From: a virus
Strand: one strand, 5' to 3'
Virus record (IMG/VR): IMGVR_UViG_3300034093_003497
Location: 1 to 64,000 of that record
DNA: 64,000 nt
The notes below the pieces were generated by a model. The model saw nothing but the letters and a program-made list of their open reading frames with translations, was not told the DNA's origin and made no database searches. Below are positions 31,971 through 41,661 of this stretch, one piece after another (within the stretch, counting starts at the first letter, position 1; every line of letters starts with the position of its first letter). The translations under genes and the position numbers were made by a program.

Positions 31971-32678
31971 TTATTTCTTTTTTTCTTTAAATGCAGGGGT
32001 TCCCTTGTCTTTGACAGTTAATTTGTCAGGACTTTCCATTTTAGAGTCGGTTTTTAAATACGCCGTCTTTGGCTCCACTTTGTCTTTTCCTTTAAGGACT
32101 CGGTCAATAATTTTTTCAATCTTATCCACCAATGCTCCACCCATCTGGCTAGCTACATCTGAATTTACCGGAGCCAAATCTTTATCAACTTTCTCCTCCG
32201 CTTTCTTGTCATTGTCGTCCGCAATATCTTTCTGTGTATCTTCATCAGTCTCTTCCATCGTGTCTTCGACCTTGGAATCGCGGTTTTCCGGTTTTATTTC
32301 TTTGCCGGAGTTTATAGACTTGGCGCGGGCTTTTTCAACGTATGAGGTGTCGGATGTATCCGCGTGGTCTTTAGCAAACTTGACCGCATTGTCCAACGTC
32401 AATCCTTTAGCGGTTTTTCTATCCGACCCATTTGTGATTGACACTACGTCGTAGTTATCATCGCTCTGACGAGAAAATGCTACATTATGATTCTTCTTAT
32501 CGCCAACAACCTTACCGGTCCCCGGAGAACTTATGGTCTTACCATCTTTGCCTATTAGCTTATCGACCGCTTTCGCGCCTTCTACATCGTCGGCGTGGTT
32601 TGGAGTACCAAACTGATTATTGGTGATTTCTTGTAATATAATCTTTTTGATGGCTTGTTTTAATTCGTCTCTATTCAT
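31971..32678 (-). CDS. Acidic/charged protein with N-terminal helical tag
   Basis: 235 aa. MNRDELKQAIKKIILQEI is the tag (I-L-Q-E fits an [IL]-x-E site). The rest is highly charged and low in hydrophobics, with an acidic middle (DEDTQKDIADDNDKKAEE). No domain recognised. ACTATTTATATAC lies upstream. A head-packaged or scaffold-like protein is possible. Confidence 0.7.
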   Translation of the reverse strand: MNRDELKQAIKKIILQEITNNQFGTPNHADDVEGAKAVDKLIGKDGKTISSPGTGKVVGDKKNHNVAFSRQSDDNYDVVSITNGSDRKTAKGLTLDNAVKFAKDHADTSDTSYVEKARAKSINSGKEIKPENRDSKVEDTMEETDEDTQKDIADDNDKKAEEKVDKDLAPVNSDVASQMGGALVDKIEKIIDRVLKGKDKVEPKTAYLKTDSKMESPDKLTVKDKGTPAFKEKKK

Positions 32679-32798
32679 AAGTGTATATACGTTTAGTATA
32701 TAAATAGTTCCTAACTCTCAATTTCGCTTATAAATTTATACTAAATACTATTAAAAATCATATAATACCGGGGAGTTTCCTTAAAATAATGAGAAACA

Positions 32799-32824
32799 AA
32801 AAACCGCCGAGTTATCGGCGGTTT
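32799..32824 (-). terminator. Rho-independent terminator
   Basis: AAACCGCCG pairs with CGGCGGTTT, then T-run on the minus strand, downstream of the NrdA gene. Confidence 0.8.
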
Positions 32825-32842
32825 GTGATGTTTTTATAGTAT

Positions 32843-34492
32843 TTAAGCTTCACAACTCTTACAGTCTAAGATACTTCTCCCCAATTCTTGGGCAGGATTG
32901 GTTCCTCGTTGATAATAAAGGCACTTTACGCCCTGTTCCCAAGCAAAAATCATTAGTTGATTTACATCCTTCACAGATGTTTTTGGATGAATTTGCAAAT
33001 TTATGCTTTGCCCTTGGTCGATATACTTTTGTCGTGATGCCGCTTGAATTATAATTTCTTTTTGTGAAATTTCACCGAAAGTCTTAAATACTTCTTTTTC
33101 GTGGTCGCTCAAGAACTCAAGATGTTGGACGCTTCCTCCCTTATGCAAAATAGTCTTCCACACTTCTTGAGTGTTCTTATTATGCTTTTCCAATACATTT
33201 TCAAGATATGGATTACGATAAGTGAACTTGCCTTTAGCCAAATCTTTTGTATAATAATTGCTGTTAAGCGGTTCGACCGAAGGAGATACTTGACCCAATA
33301 TAAATGAGCTGCTCGTAGTTGGAGCAATCGCCATCGTAGTGACATTTCTCAATCCGTAGCCCTTCAACAATGTCGGTTCTCCATATTCCTTTGCCATTTC
33401 TTTACTTGCAGCAATACTCTTGTCTCGAATAACGCGATGTATTTGGGTGTTGAGCATTTTGGATTCCATACTCTCAAAAGCAATCATCTTGCTTTGTAGA
33501 TAAGAATGCCAACCCAATACGCCAATACCAAGAGCACGTTGATTTTTAGCAAAATTATGAGCGGCCTTGAGGAATGGAATATTTTCAGTTGCATGAATAT
33601 AATCTTCCATCACAGCATCGAGGAAGTATGTCAGTGTTTCGACTGCATCCGTTGTCTTCCAATCGTCATAATGAAGCAGGTTCATAGACGATAGATTACA
33701 AACAAATGTTTCATCTGGTGAAGAACTCAAGCAGATTTCGGAACAAAGATTGGAAGCATATATCTTCATCTTCTTGTCCTTGTATACTTGAGGAGCATTA
33801 TCATTTACGTTGTCACTAAAGAAAATGTAAGGATATCCAGACTCGAACCGTTTCTTAAGAACCTTGGCCCAAACACCCCGAGCATCCTTGTCCCCATCAA
33901 TCATCTTGCGCATGAACTTATTGCTTACGCAAACGCCAATGCTCAAATCTTGAATAGCATGACCTTCTTCGCGAATACCAAGGAATTCCATAATATCCGG
34001 GTGGTCAATCGGCATATATGCTGCAAATGAACCGCGACGAACGTTTGATTGTGAAACCACTCTCGTCACGCTATCAAACATTTCCATGAAATGAACAGGA
34101 CCGGAACTGGTTCCTCCAACGCTAATTGGAGTGCCTCTTGCACGCAGTTCTCCAAAGTATCCAGAGGTACCGGCACCGTACTTTGTGAGCATACCAACCT
34201 CGGCAGTTTTTTCCAGAATAGAAGTCATTGTGTCAGACACATATGAACCGTTACACGAAATAGACAATCCGCGACCATTTCCAAAATTTGCCCATATCGG
34301 AGATGATAAACTATACCATCCCTTATGCATATATGCCTCGAACTTGTCGGAAAATCCTTTTTTCTTTAGAATTTTTTCTGCCGCTTTTGCGATTTCGTGA
34401 ATTCTTTCCTCGGCGGTTTGGCCTTTGGGAAGATATCCTCGTTCAAGAAATGTGACAGAATCTTTGTTTAACCAGTAAATATCCTTGCTCAT
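32843..34492 (-). CDS. nrdA: Ribonucleotide reductase, class I large subunit
   Basis: 549 aa. Reduces ribonucleotides to deoxyribonucleotides. Seen: SCNGSY (redox Cys), NLCSEI (catalytic N-x-C-x-E), FVCNLSS (second redox Cys), CLYYQR (radical-transfer tyrosines) and a C-terminal CKSCEA Cys pair. There is no N-terminal ATP-cone, so dATP inhibition is expected to be absent. NrdB follows upstream in the same operon. Confidence 0.93.
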   Translation of the reverse strand: MSKDIYWLNKDSVTFLERGYLPKGQTAEERIHEIAKAAEKILKKKGFSDKFEAYMHKGWYSLSSPIWANFGNGRGLSISCNGSYVSDTMTSILEKTAEVGMLTKYGAGTSGYFGELRARGTPISVGGTSSGPVHFMEMFDSVTRVVSQSNVRRGSFAAYMPIDHPDIMEFLGIREEGHAIQDLSIGVCVSNKFMRKMIDGDKDARGVWAKVLKKRFESGYPYIFFSDNVNDNAPQVYKDKKMKIYASNLCSEICLSSSPDETFVCNLSSMNLLHYDDWKTTDAVETLTYFLDAVMEDYIHATENIPFLKAAHNFAKNQRALGIGVLGWHSYLQSKMIAFESMESKMLNTQIHRVIRDKSIAASKEMAKEYGEPTLLKGYGLRNVTTMAIAPTTSSSFILGQVSPSVEPLNSNYYTKDLAKGKFTYRNPYLENVLEKHNKNTQEVWKTILHKGGSVQHLEFLSDHEKEVFKTFGEISQKEIIIQAASRQKYIDQGQSINLQIHPKTSVKDVNQLMIFAWEQGVKCLYYQRGTNPAQELGRSILDCKSCEA

Positions 34493-34497
34493 ATATA

Positions 34498-35472
34498 TTA
34501 AAATAAATCGGTTGCTTGTATTGATTGCGTTTTTTTGGAATACTCTACGGGACGCTTGTGAAAGAAATCCGTCATAGTGTTTCCCATTACATCCTCATCC
34601 ATCCACATAGTCAACTCAATAATTTCTTGCGGTACATCAAAAATTTTCTTGAAGCCAATCATTTCTAGCGAGTCGTTCAATCTTCTTTGTACGTATCCTT
34701 TAAGAATATCGGCACTAATTTTGTCGTCTTTATAATCTCCAATCATCCAATCTATCAATTTTGATTCGGCATTGTATGATTCTTCTGCTTCGTGTAAAAT
34801 ACGAGCTTCAAGTTCCGCGTCAAATAACTCCGGCAATTCTTGTCGAATTGTATTTATAATTTTTACACCAGCAAGACCATGAAGTGTTTCTTCTTTTGCT
34901 GTATATGCAACTTGTTGTGCTGTATCTTTTAGTAGACCTTTATAACGATTAAACCAATTAATAATATAAAATTGACTAAATAGAGATACGTTTTCTACAT
35001 ATAGCGTAAAAAGAGTCAGCGAATATATATACTGTTTACGAGAATCTGTGTAATTCTTGTCTAAATATTTGCGCAAATATTTGACACGCCCTTGAATAAT
35101 ATCAAGTTTTAAGTTTTCTTCAAATACGTCTTGCATTTGCAGCACTTCGAGTAGTTTTTCGTACGCATTATTGTGAATAACTTCGATGTTTGCCATCGTT
35201 ATTCCCAAATCGCTCATGGCTGGATGTGGTAATACATCGCCCAATTTGGCCCAAAACTTCTTTACTGATATCTCAATTTGTCCAATTGCGCTCAGAGCAT
35301 TTTTAATAATCAACTGCTCTTGTGCGGTCATTTCTGTTTTATATTGTTGCAAGTCGGACGTAAAAGTGAACTCGTTTGGAGTCCAATGTCCAGCCCACAT
35401 GGCGTCTATGTATTCTTGTGCCCAAGGATAGCGGTTCGGTTTGCGTGCGATTTGTTCGTCAAAAATTGTCAT
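34498..35472 (-). CDS. nrdB: Ribonucleotide reductase, class I small subunit
   Basis: 324 aa. Holds the metal-radical cofactor. IEVIHNNAYEKLLEV gives E, H and Y in the usual radical-site spacing; EETLHGLAG and HEAEESYNAE give further metal ligands. The C-terminal ATDLF contacts NrdA. Five bases separate it from the nrdA start. Confidence 0.92.
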   Translation of the reverse strand: MTIFDEQIARKPNRYPWAQEYIDAMWAGHWTPNEFTFTSDLQQYKTEMTAQEQLIIKNALSAIGQIEISVKKFWAKLGDVLPHPAMSDLGITMANIEVIHNNAYEKLLEVLQMQDVFEENLKLDIIQGRVKYLRKYLDKNYTDSRKQYIYSLTLFTLYVENVSLFSQFYIINWFNRYKGLLKDTAQQVAYTAKEETLHGLAGVKIINTIRQELPELFDAELEARILHEAEESYNAESKLIDWMIGDYKDDKISADILKGYVQRRLNDSLEMIGFKKIFDVPQEIIELTMWMDEDVMGNTMTDFFHKRPVEYSKKTQSIQATDLF

Positions 35473-35553
35473 GTTAAAGTTTTTTGTATTTAAAGGTGAA
35501 AATAAGTAGTTATTAAAAAAATAAAATTGGAAAATATATTTTTTAATTTTTTC

Positions 35554-36951
35554 TTATAAATCTGCGTTTTCTCCATTTTGCTTTTGGCGCGATGCATTCC
35601 ACTTCGCCTTCAATGAACTTTTCACGGTATTTTCATCGCCTTCCATAATAGATTTAATTCCCGTGGATTCTTTTGAATCCGCGTCAAATAAATCAATCTG
35701 GCCGTTTCCAGTGTCCATTTTGGCATAAAGTGTAATTCCATCCGGACCAAATCGGTTTTTTATAATATGGCACCGGGCGGTATTATTTGCTTTATCCTGC
35801 ACATTTCTCGAAACGCTGATGACAAAGTCCGCAGTCATAATCTTTCTATAACTGTCCGCGATGTTGTGAGCTTGAACGACGTCCTCTTGGCCACCGCCAC
35901 GATTGGTCTGAGATGCTGTCCAAACCGGAATCTGTAATTCTCCAGCCGCTTGGCGCAATTCTTCGTATATACCACCGGCCTCAGAATAACTGTTGCTGTT
36001 CTTTTCTTTCTCAATTGGTCGAAGAATGTCGGCGTAATCCACGATCATTTCATCAATGCGGATTCCCTCTAATACCTGTATTCTTTCTACATGGAATTTG
36101 AGTGATTGTGCACTTACCGTTTTAAGAGGGAAATATTTGACAAATAGTTTACCTTTGATTCCCTTGATTTTTTCGGCAACCTCGTCCTGTTTATATTTAA
36201 TCTCTTGGAAGTTGATTCCCGTGAAGCAGCAGTCATACCGAAGGCCAACATAATTTTCATTTAACTCTAAGGTGAAATGTGCAATATTTTTGCCTTGTTT
36301 CATGGCGCGGGCTCCGAGTGAGCACAACAGCCAAGATTTGCCAATACCAGCAGGGGCAACTACAATGCCAAGTTCTCCCGGCCCGAGTCCACCATCCAAC
36401 AATTTATCAACCGGTGCCCATCCCGTAGAAATAGTTTTTCGGCACATTTCACTCATGCGCGTTGCTATATCGACGTGATAATTATGGCCAAGGTTTCGTT
36501 CCATGCCCGCTTTCATTGCGCCGTCAACTAGGGACTTAATCTTTTCGTATTCACCACTCTTCAAGTGGTCAACGGAGTCCATGATGGCACTCTTCAATTT
36601 TTGATTTTTGCAAAATTCCAAAAATTGTTCTCTCACGAATTGCAAATCTTTTTCAGAAATCTTCGCGTGCACGGACCTAAGTTGTTCCGTGATAGCGGCC
36701 TTGAATTCCTCGTTCTCTATGGTTACAATGCGAACCTTGAAAACTTGGAATGTCGGCAAATCCTTGTATTGTATATGATATTGAATAATTTCTTTTAGAA
36801 TCCAGCGATGGGATTCGTTTTCGAACGCTTCGACATCTATGATGTCAACGACGCGCTCCAAAAAAACTTTGTCGGTTAATATTCCTGCTATGATTTTTAC
36901 TTGGAATTCCAAGCCAAACTTGTGCAGATTGTCGATGATTACTGGTGCCAT
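35554..36951 (-). CDS. Replicative DNA helicase, DnaB/gp41-like
   Basis: 465 aa. RecA-fold C-terminal domain with Walker A VAPAGIGKSWLLC, Walker B MIVDYADI and PVWTASQTNRGG. Unwinds DNA ahead of the polymerase. A promoter lies upstream. N-terminal domain resembles DnaB-type primase contact regions. Confidence 0.9.
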   Translation of the reverse strand: MAPVIIDNLHKFGLEFQVKIIAGILTDKVFLERVVDIIDVEAFENESHRWILKEIIQYHIQYKDLPTFQVFKVRIVTIENEEFKAAITEQLRSVHAKISEKDLQFVREQFLEFCKNQKLKSAIMDSVDHLKSGEYEKIKSLVDGAMKAGMERNLGHNYHVDIATRMSEMCRKTISTGWAPVDKLLDGGLGPGELGIVVAPAGIGKSWLLCSLGARAMKQGKNIAHFTLELNENYVGLRYDCCFTGINFQEIKYKQDEVAEKIKGIKGKLFVKYFPLKTVSAQSLKFHVERIQVLEGIRIDEMIVDYADILRPIEKEKNSNSYSEAGGIYEELRQAAGELQIPVWTASQTNRGGGQEDVVQAHNIADSYRKIMTADFVISVSRNVQDKANNTARCHIIKNRFGPDGITLYAKMDTGNGQIDLFDADSKESTGIKSIMEGDENTVKSSLKAKWNASRQKQNGENADL

Positions 36952-36968
36952 AATAAGTTGATGGCTCT

Positions 36969-36996
36969 ATCTTACCCGATATCTGGGCATAGTCAA
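36969..36996 (-). promoter_or_regulatory. Sigma-70-like promoter of the helicase gene
   Basis: Minus strand TTGACT, 16 bases, TAAGAT. Confidence 0.55.
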
Positions 36997-37013
36997 ATGA
37001 TAAATACTAAACG

Positions 37014-37808
37014 TTATCGGTGGAGACTTTTTCTAATCTCTTCCGCTCTGGCTTGCATTAAATTCTTCAAGCCGTCGGACTTATTATTTCCTCCGCCGAC
37101 TATTTCTACCCATCTGGCAATAATCATCTCACCATAATGTATAGAATCTAAGCCGTAATTGCCCAAGTTGCATCCATCATTAGCCTCTATAACAAAATTT
37201 TGGCCATTGTTGGTTACACCAACGTCTACCCCGTATGCTACGGGACTTGGCTTGTAATTTCTTACGACTTCTTCCACAAAATTTATGTCTGGTACTATTT
37301 GCCACTCGCCATAATAATGCTTAACCGCTAGAATCTCGCCTTCCATGACATAAACACGAAATTCGGACACAATGTCAATTGGGTCAGAAACATAAACAGG
37401 CACATCGTCCTTCTTGGTGTAAATTGGAAGTAAATCTAACATCGACTTTAATACCACACCATTGAATTCTTTCGGCTTGATTGGTTTTACAAATACCGGG
37501 ATCTCGTCATCATTAAACTTTGCCCGCACTTCTCCGAGTGTACTTTTTTCAATTTTTCTGGCGTAGTGCGGATTTAACACCTCTGGATAGCAATCAAACG
37601 GTGGATAATTCACACCAAGTTTGTCAATCGCCTTGCGAAATACTGTCACTCCGGCGAACAGGGGTGTGTGTATAGTTATATCAAGTTTATCCAAATCCTT
37701 TTCTTCAAAACAAACAACGTCATATCCCAGTGTGTTAAATGCTTCCCACGCACAATAAAAATTGATGTTTGGAAATGTGCCGTTGTTTGTTTTTACGAAT
37801 GCTTTCAT
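37014..37808 (-). CDS. ATP-grasp enzyme, R2K-type
   Basis: 264 aa from the ATG before KAFVKTNNG; a longer in-frame start overlaps the exonuclease gene. IPVFVKPIK (ATP-binding Lys), SEFRVYVMEGEILAVKHY and FVIEANDGCNLGNYG (metal-binding E and N) fit the R2K class of ATP-grasp proteins. These form amide or related bonds using ATP. Substrate unknown. It lies inside the replication cluster. Confidence 0.7.
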   Translation of the reverse strand: MKAFVKTNNGTFPNINFYCAWEAFNTLGYDVVCFEEKDLDKLDITIHTPLFAGVTVFRKAIDKLGVNYPPFDCYPEVLNPHYARKIEKSTLGEVRAKFNDDEIPVFVKPIKPKEFNGVVLKSMLDLLPIYTKKDDVPVYVSDPIDIVSEFRVYVMEGEILAVKHYYGEWQIVPDINFVEEVVRNYKPSPVAYGVDVGVTNNGQNFVIEANDGCNLGNYGLDSIHYGEMIIARWVEIVGGGNNKSDGLKNLMQARAEEIRKSLHR

Positions 37809-37809
37809 A

Positions 37810-38874
37810 TTATTCTGACGTTGAAAATACTGATAGTGGGTTGAATACTTCATTTACCCACGCTAGATAATTTGGGATGCTCGCTTGCATTTTACGCATT
37901 GCTATCTTCTGCATAAATTCTAGCTTATTATATTTGTTAACGTTGTCTACGGTGTCGAAAATTTTCAGTTGTAACGTCGGAGAAAAACTCGGTGTCTTTA
38001 ATTGCATCAGGTTGTAATTTCTGTCCAAGATATCGGCACTGTCTGCTACGGTTGAGAATACTTTACTCTCATTCACCCGTTCCTTGGCGATAGTCAGGAT
38101 GGCATCAACGGAAGTTTCTTTGCTGTCCAGTAGGACAGGAAATCTCTTTTTTGCTGTTATTAGTCCGATACCTTTAACACCTCCTATATTATCCGATGTA
38201 TCTCCTTCGAGGATTCTGTAGTATATGAAGTTTATTGGGTGTATTCCGTATTCATTTATTACGTCTTGAACTCCGTACAATTTCTTTTTTGTGGGGCTCC
38301 AAATGGACACTCGGTCATTTACCAGTTGTAAGAAATCCTTGTCTGCGCTCATGATTGTGATTCGTGACGTAGGATACATTTGAGTCGCGATAAATCCAAT
38401 CGTGTCGTCGGCTTCTATATAATCTATAGCTACCACACTCACCGGCAAAGACTTTAAATAGTCAATGAGCATCATGAGTTGATTTATCATAGAATCCTGT
38501 TCGGTCTGTGGGTCGCTCATTTCCTCGTATGCTCGATTCACTCGGACTTTCATTGCCCGTTTATTCTTGTAGTCCGGATATAGTTTCTTTCTTCTCTGCG
38601 ACCCGCCCTTTCCATCAAAAACAATAATGACCTTCGTGGGAGTTAGTAATTTAATCGCATGTCCGATTGTAGTTAAAAACCCACTCACTCCGCCGACGTG
38701 TTCTCCGTTATCGTTAAGAGTTGGGACTACCGACCAAGTGCGTATAAAATTATTGGTACCATCAATAACCAGTATGTCACTATTTTTAGTCCTCGGTGTG
38801 ATTACAGCCGTGGCGTGCTCCTCTTTTATTTGAGCAAATAGAGACGTAAATTTTTTCTTAGTATCGTTTTCCAT
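37810..38874 (-). CDS. 5'-3' exonuclease / RNase H-like (FEN fold)
   Basis: 354 aa. ILVIDGTNNFIRTW, IVFDGKG, AIDYIEADDTIG and MSADKDFLQLV are the acidic metal sites of T4 RNase H/FEN enzymes, followed by the DNA-binding helix-loop GDTSDNIGGVKGIG. Removes RNA primers and flaps. A hairpin lies just before its ATG. Confidence 0.9.
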   Translation of the reverse strand: MENDTKKKFTSLFAQIKEEHATAVITPRTKNSDILVIDGTNNFIRTWSVVPTLNDNGEHVGGVSGFLTTIGHAIKLLTPTKVIIVFDGKGGSQRRKKLYPDYKNKRAMKVRVNRAYEEMSDPQTEQDSMINQLMMLIDYLKSLPVSVVAIDYIEADDTIGFIATQMYPTSRITIMSADKDFLQLVNDRVSIWSPTKKKLYGVQDVINEYGIHPINFIYYRILEGDTSDNIGGVKGIGLITAKKRFPVLLDSKETSVDAILTIAKERVNESKVFSTVADSADILDRNYNLMQLKTPSFSPTLQLKIFDTVDNVNKYNKLEFMQKIAMRKMQASIPNYLAWVNEVFNPLSVFSTSE

Positions 38875-38885
38875 GTAATGAGAAC

Positions 38886-38911
38886 CGCGTGGAGGTATTT
38901 CACTCCACGCG
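38886..38911 (-). terminator. Hairpin between recA-like and exonuclease genes
   Basis: CGCGTGGAG pairs with CTCCACGCG, nine pairs, eight-base loop. It has little U-run, and sits about 10 bases upstream of the exonuclease ATG, so it may instead attenuate or shield that start. Confidence 0.45.
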
Positions 38912-38919
38912 ATTAATTT

Positions 38920-40161
38920 TTATTCGTCCATGCCCTCACCAACAGCATCAATTTCGATGTCATCGCCAGCGTCGCCAGACGGAGTTCTATATTTCATAAT
39001 AAACTCATCGCACAGCTTGGTATATAGATAATCTCTACATTCCTGCCTGTCGGCTATCAGTTTAGTGAATTCTTTCTTTTCAAACACCACAGTCTCGGGC
39101 TCTTTGCCCTCGACTGTCATGATGAATTGAAGACTTTTCGCTTTCTTATCTTCCTCTTTCTCTGCGTCTTTTTCCTTCTTGGACTTTTTCACGTCGCTCT
39201 TTTCCTTCTTCGCGTTCGTGATTACATCCCATTCCAGCAATTTTTCAAGCCAATTTCCATAATTGTCGATACCACGGTCGAAGAAAATATTGAACTCGAC
39301 GCTTTTCAGTGGCGGTCCCATGCGGTTTTTTATCACCGTACATTTTGTCTTCACACCAACGACATTTTTGTCAGCAGTCTTGATTTGTCCCACCGGCTTG
39401 AGCCGCAATCTAAGCGATGCGTGGTATGCGAGTGCTTTTCCTCCGCTGGTTGTCCACGGGTCTCCGAGACCAACAAACCCAATTTTTTGGCGAAGTTGAT
39501 TTGCAAATATTAGACATACTCGTTGCTTTGCAATCAATTGTGTAATTTTTCGCATTGCCTTGCTGGTGATGATAGCTTTACCTGTGGCGTATCCATCTAC
39601 ACCGTGGTCCGCCGCCATTTCTTTCAACGTAGACGTGGCCGCGATGCTATCCACAATAATCGTCACTAATCTGTTTTTATTCGCCTTGCGGACTCCCACA
39701 ATAATTTGCTCAATTGAGTCGAATATGTGTTCTAGGATATTCATGTTTACAATCATCAAGTTTCCCTTGCTGACGTCTACACCAATTCCGGCCAACCAAT
39801 TTCTTTCAATTGCGCATTCGGTGTCAAATAAAACAGCCATTCCGCCTTTTTGTTGGGTAGCTTTTATTATATGAGCGGCCATCAAACTCTTTCCAGAGCC
39901 TTCGAGGCCAGTCAATTCGGTTATTCTGCCGACTGGGATTCCCGCATTTGGTCGATTTGCGATGGACAAATCCACTAAATCGTTTCCGGTTGTAATCCAA
40001 TCCGTCACTTGCGAGGCGTCTTCATCCTCGTCCAAGAAAAATGCTACCTTTTCTCCTTGGGCTTTGTTAATTGCCTCGGCTAAGACTTCACCAAGATTAT
40101 CTTGTGAATCCATTTCCACCTCGACGCGTTTCTTCTTTTCAAGTTTTTCTAATTTTTCCAT
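38920..40161 (-). CDS. RecA/UvsX-like recombinase
   Basis: 413 aa. Walker A LEGSGKS, Walker B IIVDSIAA, L1/L2-region ANQLRQKIGFVGLGDPWTTSGGKALAYHASLRL. The T-S-G-G-K-A-L layout is nearer bacterial RecA than T4 UvsX. A Lys/Glu-rich linker (KKSKKEKDAEKEEDKK) sits near 330-350 and the C-terminus is acidic. Drives strand exchange for recombination-dependent replication. Confidence 0.9.
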   Translation of the reverse strand: MEKLEKLEKKKRVEVEMDSQDNLGEVLAEAINKAQGEKVAFFLDEDEDASQVTDWITTGNDLVDLSIANRPNAGIPVGRITELTGLEGSGKSLMAAHIIKATQQKGGMAVLFDTECAIERNWLAGIGVDVSKGNLMIVNMNILEHIFDSIEQIIVGVRKANKNRLVTIIVDSIAATSTLKEMAADHGVDGYATGKAIITSKAMRKITQLIAKQRVCLIFANQLRQKIGFVGLGDPWTTSGGKALAYHASLRLRLKPVGQIKTADKNVVGVKTKCTVIKNRMGPPLKSVEFNIFFDRGIDNYGNWLEKLLEWDVITNAKKEKSDVKKSKKEKDAEKEEDKKAKSLQFIMTVEGKEPETVVFEKKEFTKLIADRQECRDYLYTKLCDEFIMKYRTPSGDAGDDIEIDAVGEGMDE

Positions 40162-40187
40162 ATATGTAAAAGGGTCAATATAAGATA

Positions 40188-40205
40188 CGCCAGCATTGGC
40201 TGGCG
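40188..40205 (-). terminator. Short hairpin after the SSB gene
   Basis: CGCCAGC pairs with GCTGGCG, four-base loop, between the SSB stop and the recA-like start; the U-run is poor. Confidence 0.45.
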
Positions 40206-40249
40206 CATCATTATATCATTTATTATCTATCAGTTAGACTAATTCAACT

Positions 40250-41065
40250 TTAAGAGTTGAACATGTCATCGAACTCTTGCTTTGCCGCAGTTGGCGATAT
40301 CGGCGATTTCACCGATGCCTTTGTTGTGGAACTCACAATCACTGGTGCTTCACTATCGTCAACGATTGTTGGAATGGGAGCTTCTTCTCCGTCCGGATTT
40401 CCTTCGACGGAATTCACCCACGTATCCATGACTGCGGTCAATTCATCATACGACAGTTCTGGAAATAGTTCCACAATGTTTCGTTGATGCTTAACCTTCT
40501 CAAACAGAACCTTATCCGTCGATGCAAATGCCGGAGTTGTATTTCCCCTCGGACGAACAGTTGTTTCCGGGAAGCTCTTACCAGTCTCGGCAGCAGTCTT
40601 AAATTCTACAAGAATATCGCGACCAGTATTCAAATCGGTAATATCTCCGAAGTCGGAGTCATTCATGATATCAAGTACGGATTGATATACAGTCTTGCCC
40701 ATTCCCCAGAATTTTACACCTTCATTTTCTTGTCCGCGCACTAGAATCGGCGCGTATGTTCTTGGTTTTGGGTCCAGCGCCCTAGCTTTGGTCCACTCTT
40801 CTTTGCTTGAACTATTCTTCTTAAGTTTGGTTGCAAACTCCACAATCGGGTCCGGTCGACCAAACGACGTAGGGCTCAAGTATGTCTTACCGTTTAAGTT
40901 GTAGTGAAACAATAATTCAACGAATGGAAATTCCGGACTGTGCGTATAAGGAAGAAATCTCACCGTGGTTTTTCCCGGAGTTGGCTTCCAGATGCTTGTC
41001 GATTTGTTCGAATTTGCTTTCATGCTCTCCAAGCGAGCTTTAATTTTTGATATGTCTAATGCCAT
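40250..41065 (-). CDS. Single-stranded DNA-binding protein, gp32-like
   Basis: 271 aa. The N-terminus with KARLESMKANSNK is a basic cooperativity segment (LAST-like), the central WKPTPGKTTVRFLPY and FPFVELLFHYNLNGKTYLSP form the OB core, and the end EFDDMFNS is an acidic protein-binding tail. It is shorter than T4 gp32 (301 aa). A usual zinc-binding Cys set is not seen. Confidence 0.82.
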   Translation of the reverse strand: MALDISKIKARLESMKANSNKSTSIWKPTPGKTTVRFLPYTHSPEFPFVELLFHYNLNGKTYLSPTSFGRPDPIVEFATKLKKNSSSKEEWTKARALDPKPRTYAPILVRGQENEGVKFWGMGKTVYQSVLDIMNDSDFGDITDLNTGRDILVEFKTAAETGKSFPETTVRPRGNTTPAFASTDKVLFEKVKHQRNIVELFPELSYDELTAVMDTWVNSVEGNPDGEEAPIPTIVDDSEAPVIVSSTTKASVKSPISPTAAKQEFDDMFNS

Positions 41066-41265
41066 AGTATTTTTATTTATTAATGTTTAATGTTTAATTT
41101 AGCTAGTTAGTTTCAGTTACCAAATAGTTAATATCCGGTAATATGAACCAAGAATTGCAATTCGTCAATCTATAATAAGATTAATCTTTTTATTAATCAA
41201 CCGTACTGCATTTCTCGGTTATTAATAAGTATCTAGACGCCAAAAAATCGAACAAAAAATCTCGT

Positions 41266-41661
41266 TTATAGTCGAGATATTGTTAACAATTTTGTGGGGG
41301 TGACGCGGAATTTTCCTCCGCTTGTGGATATGAAAGAGTTTCTGTATTGTTCCCAGTCTACTTGATATTCTCGACCAGACATTCCGCCGGTCTCTGATCT
41401 AATCAATTCGTTGAGTGCATTGATAGAATATATTACGTTATATTCTTTTTTACGGTGCACTGACATCGTCCTTGGATAAAACTCAATTTTTCCACGTTTT
41501 GCATTGAACGTTAAAAATATGTCATTAAAATCTAATGTGCTCTGTAATACATACACGGCATTTTCGGGTATATCGTAATATTGAACTAACGCACGAACCT
41601 CCTGCAAATATGTTTGATATGTAGCAAACGTACACAACAACTGTGTGTCATATTCACGCAT
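41266..41661 (-). CDS. Hypothetical protein, 131 aa
   Basis: No recognised domain; contains IFLTFNAKRGKIEFYPR and a basic C-terminus. It shares one base with the next gene upstream and follows it in the same operon, so it may be a virion or assembly protein. Confidence 0.65.
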   Translation of the reverse strand: MREYDTQLLCTFATYQTYLQEVRALVQYYDIPENAVYVLQSTLDFNDIFLTFNAKRGKIEFYPRTMSVHRKKEYNVIYSINALNELIRSETGGMSGREYQVDWEQYRNSFISTSGGKFRVTPTKLLTISRL